A stretch of DNA of 5,432 nt from JBLMZW01 sp050259035 (GTDB lineage Bacteria; Bacillota; Syntrophomonadia; Syntrophomonadales; DTU052): the NCBI GenBank assembly GCA_050259035.1, contig JBLMZW010000216.1:1-5432 (forward strand), in the 5' to 3' direction. Positions 1 through 4,751 of the stretch are shown here, one piece after another. The first letter of the stretch is position 1. Every line of letters starts with the position of its first letter. The notes below the pieces were generated by a model. It was not told where the DNA came from. It made no database searches and was given only the letters and a program-made list of their open reading frames with translations. A program made the position numbers and the translations under genes.

Positions 1-30
1 CGAGGAGACCAGGAAGAGACAAACCAAGTT

Positions 31-960
31 TTACTTTAATACCAGGGCAATTATATCGGCCAAACAACTGGCTGCATCGGAAGCTAGTTGTTCCGGCAAT
101 TGGTCGGTACCGATTTCAAAAAGCAAGGCCCTGGGGTAAAGGTCTTGATTATAGTTGCCGTGTCCGATGAATATTCCGCGGATTAGGTCAGGATATGCTT
201 TATCAGCCTGAGCCTTAATCTTTTTGGCAAATTGAAGATTGGTCTGGAAGTTAACATTCTGTTGTCCTAAAACTATCATCATTTTGGCTGACTCGACACC
301 GGTAATATAAGTGAAATAAGCATTGGAAGGGGCTGAATCACGGTGGATATCAAAGATAGCATCAGGCCTTCTCTTAAGCAATTGAAACACCGTTCTACGT
401 GAGCGGGCATAAGCATTAGCATCGTGCGGATCATGGGTAGTGAAATTATGATCAACATTTATTCCGGCATTGCTCAATGCTATTCCCATGGCTTCCCCAA
501 CTCTGTAAACAGCGCCATGTCCAGGTTGGGAAGATACTCCCTGAGTAGGAATAAATGACTCGTCAGAATGAGTGTGATAGATTGAAACCAGCTTGCTGCC
601 CTGTGCTTTCGCAATGCCGGTCATCCAACCAGATATTAAGGGAACTTTGTTAACAGCCTGTTTTTCATCTTCCAACTTGGCGTAAGCATTCCATTTATCA
701 ACACTGTCGATACGATAGTGCCGGTTGTCATGGTCAATAAACTCGTCACCTGAATTTATCGCAAACCCGGTCTGGAGTATCGGTGTGCCATACTCATCAT
801 ACATGGTATAATAAGATCCACTGGGCGCCTCCAGTTGACTGGACCGGTAGGGAAGAATTTTAGGCTGAGGCGTTGTCCCCCTTAGCAAGTTTAGATAATA
901 TGCAATGGCAACAATAACTGCCAGCAGGGCAAAGTATATCCAAACCTTTCGTAAAGTCAA
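31..960 (-). CDS. spoIIP: Stage II sporulation protein P (SpoIIP-type peptidoglycan hydrolase)
   Basis: SpoIIP is a membrane-anchored amidase/endopeptidase that, with SpoIID and SpoIIM, remodels septal peptidoglycan during forespore engulfment. The 309-residue product has a short basic N-terminus and one hydrophobic segment (about residues 7-26), consistent with a membrane anchor and an external catalytic domain. Family motifs in order: IYHTHSDESFIP (127-138; likely metal ligands among H129, H131, E134), VDHNFTTHD (169-177), YARSRRTV (184-191), DIHRDS (204-209), YNQDLYPRALLFEIGT (270-285, with E282). The last is the typical family C-terminal signature. The start is TTG at 960-958, supported by AGGAGG seven bases upstream and by the absence of a better in-frame start. 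It is shorter than B. subtilis SpoIIP (about 400 residues), mainly between the anchor and the catalytic core. It stands alone, divergent from the tungstate operon; no clear sigma-E promoter was found. It could be a SpoIIP paralogue rather than the sole copy. Family assignment is very secure. Confidence 0.93.
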   Translation of the reverse strand: MTLRKVWIYFALLAVIVAIAYYLNLLRGTTPQPKILPYRSSQLEAPSGSYYTMYDEYGTPILQTGFAINSGDEFIDHDNRHYRIDSVDKWNAYAKLEDEKQAVNKVPLISGWMTGIAKAQGSKLVSIYHTHSDESFIPTQGVSSQPGHGAVYRVGEAMGIALSNAGINVDHNFTTHDPHDANAYARSRRTVFQLLKRRPDAIFDIHRDSAPSNAYFTYITGVESAKMMIVLGQQNVNFQTNLQFAKKIKAQADKAYPDLIRGIFIGHGNYNQDLYPRALLFEIGTDQLPEQLASDAASCLADIIALVLK

Positions 961-967
961 TATTCCA

Positions 968-973
968 CCTCCT
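968..973 (-). promoter_or_regulatory. Ribosome binding site fixing the TTG start of spoIIP
   Basis: On the minus strand the sequence reads AGGAGG, then seven bases (TGGAATA), then TTG. This near-perfect Shine-Dalgarno at ideal spacing supports the non-ATG start at 960. Confidence 0.8.
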
Positions 974-1169
974 GGACCTTTGCCTTCTTAATCTTTAGGA
1001 TTTCCCGACATTGAACATAAATTAATGTTAATATTTAACGCGGAAGAGATATAAAAGAAGAAATGAATATCATGTACAATGTTTAGCCAATTATGGATTA
1101 ATCATTGACCAGGTATGTTGCATTAATAAATAAAAAATCTAATTAACAGTGAATTTTCCTGTTTTTTCG

Positions 1170-1200
1170 AAAGGATTCTCATGTAACGATTAAGAATAAT
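1170..1200 (+). promoter_or_regulatory. Candidate promoter for the riboswitch-tup transcript (sigma-H-like, or weak sigma-A)
   Basis: AAAGGATT (1170-1177) and GAAT (1194-1197) match the core of the sigma-H consensus (AGGA, then GAAT). The gap between the full elements is 12 bases, which is within the usual range. One flanking position of each element (C1178, T1191) deviates. The same region gives AATAAT (1195-1200), a 5/6 match to a sigma-A -10 box, but AGGATT 17 bases upstream is a poor -35. Either reading puts the transcript start near 1204-1207, just before the first riboswitch stem, which is the main reason to take it seriously. The site is inferred from sequence alone. Confidence 0.35.
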
Positions 1201-1212
1201 AAACTAATAGAC

Positions 1213-1322
1213 TATCTCCGAGCCTAACAACCTACAGCAGTTGCCATGGTTTTAGGCCGATAGGGCGAGGGAGGAAACTTTCTCACCTCCCATGGGGAAA
1301 GGAGAGCTATTGCATGGTCGAG
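1213..1322 (+). promoter_or_regulatory. Moco/Tuco riboswitch aptamer (MOCO RNA motif)
   Basis: This leader RNA is expected to bind molybdenum cofactor (or tungsten cofactor) and control downstream genes. P1 pairs CTCCGA (1216-1221, one C bulged) with TCGAG (1318-1322). P2 pairs GCCTAA-c-AACC (1222-1232) with GGTTTTAGGC (1248-1257), ten pairs with one bulge and a 15-nt loop (1233-1247). Then come the conserved-looking AGGGCGA (1262-1268), a hairpin GGGAGG/CCTCCC (1269-1274 with 1286-1291), GGGGAAAGG (1294-1302) and GCATGG (1312-1317). From memory, the order AGGGCGA, CCTCCC, GGAAAGG, CATGG matches the E. coli moaA aptamer. The family commonly precedes Moco synthesis and molybdate/tungstate transport genes, and a tup-type transporter follows here. 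The P2 arm is simple and short compared with the E. coli arm as I remember it. This may matter because P3-less variants have been proposed to sense the tungsten cofactor. I cannot assign the ligand from sequence. Confidence 0.88.
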
Positions 1323-1324
1323 TT

Positions 1325-1358
1325 CCGGCCTGGGCTTTCCCGGGTACGGGCTTTTTTT
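1325..1358 (+). terminator. Intrinsic terminator of the riboswitch expression platform
   Basis: CCG-GCCTGGG (1325-1334) pairs with CCCGGGT-a-CGG (1339-1349) around a CTTT loop, giving ten pairs with two G-U wobbles and one bulged A. GC and seven T residues (1352-1358) follow. It starts three bases after the P1 3' strand and lies well before the first transporter gene, so it most likely works as a cofactor-responsive attenuator rather than an end-of-operon terminator. CGGCCT (1326-1331) in its 5' arm can alternatively pair with AGGCCG (1254-1259) of P2, a possible antiterminator. Confidence 0.8.
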
Positions 1359-1417
1359 GTACTTCAGTGAAGTATATCAGTTGCCATATTTATGGCAACT
1401 ACAGAGGAATGAAGTAC
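1359..1417 (+). repeat. Nested inverted repeats in the tup leader, after the terminator
   Basis: GTACTTCA (1359-1366) is complementary to TGAAGTAC (1410-1417). Enclosed is a perfect 10-bp hairpin, AGTTGCCATA (1379-1388) with TATGGCAACT (1391-1400). The outer 5' arm can instead pair locally: TACTTC (1360-1365) with GAAGTA (1369-1374). The two pairings exclude each other. CAGTTGCCAT occurs twice, at 1238-1247 (riboswitch P2 loop) and 1378-1387. No T-run follows, so this is not a second classical terminator. Its role is unknown. Confidence 0.6.
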
Positions 1418-1420
1418 TGC

Positions 1421-1457
1421 TAGGCGCGCGCCAAGGGAACTGATAATGGCGCGCCTA
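1421..1457 (+). repeat. GC-rich inverted repeat in the tup leader
   Basis: TAGGCGCGC (1421-1429) is a perfect complement of GCGCGCCTA (1449-1457), a 9-bp stem with a 19-nt loop. Each arm also contains a palindrome: GGCGCGCGCC at 1423-1432 and GGCGCGCC at 1448-1455. The ATG at 1446 lies between the arms, so an initiation there would be buried, which argues against it as the permease start. A role in mRNA stability or in a further layer of control is possible but unproven. Confidence 0.5.
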
Positions 1458-1491
1458 TCTTGTTTAGTTACGATAGTTTTCAAAACAGTAC

Positions 1492-1496
1492 GGAGG
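1492..1496 (+). promoter_or_regulatory. Ribosome binding site placing the permease start at TTG 1503
   Basis: GGAGG is followed by six bases (TTAGAA) and an in-frame TTG at 1503. The in-frame ATG at 1446 has no purine-rich site at proper spacing and sits inside a GC-rich inverted repeat, so TTG is the better start. Confidence 0.75.
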
Positions 1497-1502
1497 TTAG
1501 AA

Positions 1503-2177
1503 TTGGATTCGATCATAAGCTTTTTACTATTACAAAAAGATGAAATGATGCAAATTGTATGTCTCTCTCTTTTTGTATCCGGCTTGGCTACCATTCTTGG
1601 GTCTATGATAGCCATACCGTTGGGAACCTGGCTCGGAATGACCGGGTTTCCCGGCAAAAAGGTTGTAATGCGGCTGGTATATACCTTGATGGCTTTACCG
1701 CCTGTACTGGCTGGTTTAATAGTATACCTGCTGTTGTCCCGCAGCGGGCCCATGGGTACTTTAGAACTGTTGTTCACGCCGGCGGCGATGATAACTGCAC
1801 AGTTTCTGTTGGTAACGCCAATCGTAACCGGGCTGGTTGCAGCTACAGTTGCGGGCAAGGAGCGGCAGGTTTACGATCAGGCTAGAAGTCTGGGGGCCAG
1901 CAGGGGGCAGGTCATGATTACCATAGTAAAGGAATCACGTACCGGAATAATAGCTGGATTGATGACCGGTTTTGGCCGGGCTTTTGCCGAAGTTGGGGCG
2001 GTTATGCTGGTGGGAGGCAATATTCTTCATCAGACCAGGGTATTAACCACATCCATAGTGATGGAAACCCGCCAGGGTAATTATGAATTAGCTATTATGC
2101 TGGGCATTATTCTCCTGGTAATTTCTTTTATCGTCAGTTCAGTTGTTCTGGCCAATGATGAAATGACTTTATCCTGA
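1503..2177 (+). CDS. tupB: Tungstate-type ABC transporter permease
   Basis: This is an inner-membrane permease that would pass tungstate (or molybdate) from a binding protein into the cell, powered by the ATPase encoded next. From the preferred TTG start it has 224 residues, close to the usual TupB/ModB size. Hydrophobic segments lie at about 17-38, 55-78, 93-115, 150-172 and 195-217. The cytoplasmic coupling loop is around 127-150 (QARSLGASRGQVMITIVKES), followed by the family-like stretch GFGRAFAEVGAVMLVGGNI (156-174). The in-frame ATG at 1446 would add 19 residues that look unlike the family N-terminus, lack a good RBS and overlap leader structure. The next gene starts 11 bases downstream, indicating an operon. 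A Moco/Tuco riboswitch upstream supports a molybdate/tungstate substrate. Tungstate is preferred over molybdate on resemblance to TupB, not on a decisive residue. No tupA-like binding protein gene precedes it, which is unusual. Confidence 0.88.
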   Translation: MDSIISFLLLQKDEMMQIVCLSLFVSGLATILGSMIAIPLGTWLGMTGFPGKKVVMRLVYTLMALPPVLAGLIVYLLLSRSGPMGTLELLFTPAAMITAQFLLVTPIVTGLVAATVAGKERQVYDQARSLGASRGQVMITIVKESRTGIIAGLMTGFGRAFAEVGAVMLVGGNILHQTRVLTTSIVMETRQGNYELAIMLGIILLVISFIVSSVVLANDEMTLS

Positions 2178-2188
2178 AGAGGTGGACC

Positions 2189-2920
2189 ATGCTGGTATTT
2201 GAATTACATGAAGTATCGAAAACTTATAATAATAAAACCGTCTTAAACTTGCCCAGCCTTTCGTTTAATAAAGATCATATCCACGCCATAATCGGACCTA
2301 ACGGCGCCGGCAAAACAACACTGCTGCGGCTCCTTAACCTGATAGACCGTTCAGATACAGGCTACATTAAGTTTATGGGAGCCCGGGTAACGGGAACAGA
2401 AAACGAAAGAATAGCCATGTCCAGAGACATGTGCATGGTATTCCAACGCCCATACATGTTCAGGACCAGTGTTTATAATAATGTTGCTTATGGGCTAAAG
2501 GTCAGAGGGCTTTCCTCTAAAAATATTCGAAAACAGGTAGTAGAAGCATTAGAATTCGTAGGGATGCAGGATTATATCAACCGGCTCGCCTATCAGATAT
2601 CCGGTGGTGAAATGCAACGGGTGGCTTTGGCCAGAGCTTTAGCTTTAAACCCTAAAGTACTTCTCCTGGATGAGCCTACAGCTAATCTGGACCCGACCAG
2701 TGTACAGGTTATTGAAAATATCATCAGAGCTTGTCGAGATCAATACGGAACCAGTGTAATTGTGGTGACTCATAATCTGTTTCAGGCAAAGAGGCTGGCA
2801 GATGAAACACTATTACTCTATGCAGGAGAACTGGTAGAACAACGTCCTACCGAAGAATTTTTTTCTTTCCCCAGAGATAACCGCACTCGTCAATTCCTGG
2901 ACGGAACCATGGTTTATTAG
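2189..2920 (+). CDS. tupC: Tungstate-type ABC transporter ATP-binding protein
   Basis: This is the cytoplasmic ATPase that drives the permease encoded just upstream. The 243-residue product has the full set of ABC motifs: Walker A GPNGAGKT (36-43), Q-loop Q86 in VFQRPYMF, signature ISGGEMQRVALARA (137-150), Walker B VLLLDEPTANLD (157-168) and H-loop H195 in VTHN. The length matches TupC; there is no C-terminal molybdate-binding (MOP/TOBE) extension such as ModC proteins carry, which favours the tungstate family. The C-terminal QFLDGTMVY is also TupC-like. The start is ATG with GAGGTGG at 2179-2185, right after the tupB stop, so translation is likely coupled. Only weak hairpins followed by T residues (around 2954-2991) lie downstream, and no strong terminator was seen. 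All catalytic residues are present. Substrate specificity is inferred from the pair and the riboswitch. Confidence 0.88.
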   Translation: MLVFELHEVSKTYNNKTVLNLPSLSFNKDHIHAIIGPNGAGKTTLLRLLNLIDRSDTGYIKFMGARVTGTENERIAMSRDMCMVFQRPYMFRTSVYNNVAYGLKVRGLSSKNIRKQVVEALEFVGMQDYINRLAYQISGGEMQRVALARALALNPKVLLLDEPTANLDPTSVQVIENIIRACRDQYGTSVIVVTHNLFQAKRLADETLLLYAGELVEQRPTEEFFSFPRDNRTRQFLDGTMVY

Positions 2921-3020
2921 ACGCTTTCCTAATTAAAATATCTACCTTTCAAATTCACTTCCAGACCTGCTTTAGGTGAACCCGAATTTTTCTAATCAAA
3001 ATTATGAATAGTTTAATAAG

Positions 3021-3110
3021 GTGTTCGACAAAGCCAAAGGACCAGAAGGGCGCACCGCTTATGCATATTTATATCTGCCTGAAAAAACCGAGTCAACAAA
3101 TGTCATAAGC
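3021..3110 (+). pseudogene. Possible coding remnant or very short ORF of unknown function
   Basis: The frame from GTG 3021 to TAG 3108-3110 encodes 29 residues including KAKGPEGRTAYAYLYLPEK, which reads like ordinary protein. Its first half is more GC-rich than the surrounding gap. In-frame TAG at 3009-3011 closes it upstream, and no ribosome binding site precedes the GTG. I do not recognise a family. It may be a decayed gene fragment or a chance open frame. Confidence 0.2.
3024..3032 (-). promoter_or_regulatory. Candidate Spo0A box
   Basis: On the minus strand this reads TTTGTCGAA, a perfect match to the B. subtilis-type 0A box (TGTCGAA core). It lies about 217 bases upstream of the kinase start. 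A single 9-base word can occur by chance, and it also falls inside a coding-like stretch where it spells Phe-Asp-Lys on the plus strand, so it is tentative. Confidence 0.3.
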
Positions 3111-3173
3111 TAGATAAATTTGGTTTAAAATGGCAGGAGGAATTACAAGATCAACGAGGAAATAATGTAAATA

Positions 3174-3236
3174 ATGACCAATAATAACAATAGGGAAAAC
3201 CAACAGAAAACAATCCAGTATAACCAGAATACATAA
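3174..3236 (+). CDS. Possible 20-residue Asn/Gln-rich small ORF upstream of the kinase
   Basis: ATG at 3174 opens a 20-codon frame ending TAA at 3234-3236, one base before the kinase GGAGGAG. The product is rich in Asn and Gln (MTNNNNRENQQK at the start). The nearest Shine-Dalgarno-like sequence, GAGGA (3156-3160), is 13 bases away, too far for efficient use, and an ATG-TAA pair (3165-3170) sits in between. It could be a leader peptide linked to kinase translation, but A-rich sequence readily yields such codons by chance. Confidence 0.18.
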   Translation: MTNNNNRENQQKTIQYNQNT

Positions 3237-3248
3237 TGGAGGAGTAAT

Positions 3249-4748
3249 ATGTCCGCCGTAATTAAACCCGAATTCGACCATTCAACGGTTGAAATAGGAG
3301 ATTATTTATCATCTTTATGGGAAAATTCCCCTCTGGGAATTCTGGTTTTTGACCAGAATTGTTTTGTAATCGACGTCAATAGGACCTACCTGGACTTCTT
3401 TCAGATACAAAAAGAAGATCTTATCGGTCTTTCTGCCATTGAAGCTCTAAATCACATTTACCTTAGATGGGATGTTGAGGGAGCTATTGAAACTGACGTT
3501 AAAGGCACTTACTGGTATTATGGCTTCGGAACGTTAAAAAACGGCCGAAAAGTAAGAGCCAAAATAAGGGATATATCGCTGTTCGATTCGGATAATAAAC
3601 AAATCCGAACTATTAGAGAAGTTGAGTTCTTAGATGATGATTTGGAAGAGGATGCTGTTAAGACGAATAACACGAGTTCCTATGGTTTAATGAGCCTGGT
3701 AAGAAATTTGAGCGACATAGATATATTCGCCAACCATAGCAAAGCTATTCTTATCCTGGATTTGAATATGAGAATATGTTATTACAACCGGCATTGCCAG
3801 GAGATACTTGGGCTAAGAAAGAGAGAAATGCTAAAGAAATACATTTGGGAACTGGCATACAATCATGTAGTATCTACCGACATAAATGTAACCAACCAGG
3901 AAGTTCTTAATGGTACCAGCGAGAGTTATCGACAGAAAGGGCATGTGGCCTTAAAAGACGGGCGTCACCTGGAAATACTGTTTGAGATGTACCCTATACG
4001 TTTGAACAGGAAGACTATAAGTGGGATACTTCTGGCAATAGAGAACATTGATGAGGAAAAGCAGAATCGCCGCAACGAACTGAGGAACCGTTTCAATCTG
4101 ATAGGAGAAATGTCTGCTAATCTGGCCAATGAAATCCGCAACCCCATGACTACTATCAGAGGCTTGGCCCAGATTTTAAGTGAGAGGTATCCTCGGGAAT
4201 CTTCCCACTTCCAACTCATCATGGAAGAAATCGACCAGGCAGACCAGGTTATAGCCGCTTACCTTAACCTGAACCCCAATCAACCTTCGTATTGCGAATA
4301 TCTGGATATAGCCGCTGTCCTGCGTGAGAGTGTCAATTTACTGCTCCCCGGTATTTTCACTAACAGTGTCCGCGTTATTCTGGATAATTCCAGGGGGGAC
4401 GAATATGTGGTATGGGGTGACCGGCAGCAACTGAAACAGGCTTTAATCAATCTTATCCTGAACGCCATGGAAGCCAGCCAGCCAGGTCAAATGATCAAGG
4501 TAACAGGAACTCGCCAGAACGATCACTGGATTGCGGTTATTGCAGATTCGGGATGTGGCATACCCGAAGAAAAGCTTGATCGTACATTCATGCCCGGTTA
4601 TACCACTAAAGAAAATAGAAAGGGACTCGGGTTGCCGGTGGCTCTGAGAATAATTCAAGATCATAATGGGGACATCTCGGTAGATAGTATCGAAGACCAG
4701 GGAACCAAAGTTACTATCACACTGCCACTGGTTAAGAACGAACAATAA
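3249..4748 (+). CDS. Soluble PAS-PAS sensor histidine kinase homologue lacking the phosphoacceptor histidine
   Basis: The 499-residue protein has no membrane segment or signal peptide and should be cytoplasmic. Domains: PAS 1 about 20-130 (ENSPLGILVFDQNCFVIDVN), PAS 2 about 155-270 (SKAILILDLNMRICYYNRHC, ending in KDGRHLEILFEMYPI and its closing strand), a linking helix, HisKA about 280-342, and HATPase_c about 385-495. The ATP-binding boxes are intact: N box NLILNAMEA (401-409), G1 DSGCGIP (433-439), FMPGYTTK (447-454), G2 GLGLPVA (459-465). The H box reads LANEIRNPMTTIRG (292-305), where relatives have LAHEIRNPM: residue 294 is Asn (AAT, 4128-4130) instead of the phosphorylated His. E295 and N298 of the HExxN motif remain. 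The start is ATG with GGAGGAG at 3238-3244. No response regulator gene is adjacent, as with orphan sporulation kinases (KinA type) that feed Spo0F/Spo0A. With N294 it should not autophosphorylate normally; it may act as a phosphatase, a dimer partner or a decoy, or be newly inactivated. Confidence 0.9.
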   Translation: MSAVIKPEFDHSTVEIGDYLSSLWENSPLGILVFDQNCFVIDVNRTYLDFFQIQKEDLIGLSAIEALNHIYLRWDVEGAIETDVKGTYWYYGFGTLKNGRKVRAKIRDISLFDSDNKQIRTIREVEFLDDDLEEDAVKTNNTSSYGLMSLVRNLSDIDIFANHSKAILILDLNMRICYYNRHCQEILGLRKREMLKKYIWELAYNHVVSTDINVTNQEVLNGTSESYRQKGHVALKDGRHLEILFEMYPIRLNRKTISGILLAIENIDEEKQNRRNELRNRFNLIGEMSANLANEIRNPMTTIRGLAQILSERYPRESSHFQLIMEEIDQADQVIAAYLNLNPNQPSYCEYLDIAAVLRESVNLLLPGIFTNSVRVILDNSRGDEYVVWGDRQQLKQALINLILNAMEASQPGQMIKVTGTRQNDHWIAVIADSGCGIPEEKLDRTFMPGYTTKENRKGLGLPVALRIIQDHNGDISVDSIEDQGTKVTITLPLVKNEQ

Positions 4749-4751
4749 GAC

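Larger units (their letters stand above)
2921..3248. other. Intergenic region without a convincing gene
   Basis: This 328-base gap separates tupC from the kinase gene. It is AT-rich except for about 3021-3060. It contains a weak hairpin region followed by T residues (TTCAC 2954-2958 with GTGAA 2976-2980, then TTTTTCT) that could end the tup transcript. It also holds a Spo0A-box-like word at 3024-3032, a coding-like stretch at 3012-3110, a possible small ORF at 3174-3236, and the kinase RBS GGAGGAG at 3238-3244. TAAAAT (3126-3131) resembles a -10 box but has no good -35. No tRNA, repeat array or insertion-sequence end was seen. Confidence 0.6.

Noticed and set aside
1364..1858. 164-residue minus-strand open frame opposite the permease gene
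   Set aside because: It is antisense to a well-supported permease, covers the leader hairpins, and has no recognisable domain.
1559..1885. 108-residue plus-strand frame inside the permease gene
   Set aside because: It overlaps tupB in another frame, is rich in Cys and Gly in an unprotein-like way, and has no family resemblance.
2954..2991. Possible terminator after tupC
   Set aside because: The best stem is five A/T-containing pairs with a competing four-pair hairpin, and the T-run is several bases away; too weak to list as a terminator.
3130..3165. 11-codon frame starting ATG 3130
   Set aside because: It has no upstream Shine-Dalgarno and is too short; its own GGAGG lies inside the frame.
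3093..3281. 62-residue hydrophobic minus-strand frame before the kinase gene
   Set aside because: Its hydrophobicity comes from the A-rich plus strand read as T-rich codons; there is no ribosome binding site before its ATG and it overlaps the kinase start.
3281..3293. Inverted repeat TTCAACGGTTGAA at the start of the kinase gene, considered as an operator
   Set aside because: It is only six-base arms, lies within codons 11-15, and no regulator with such a site is indicated.
3965..4222. Minus-strand frame inside the kinase gene (also those at 4280-4468 and 4443-4745)
   Set aside because: They are antisense to conserved HisKA/HATPase motifs, with no domain or RBS.
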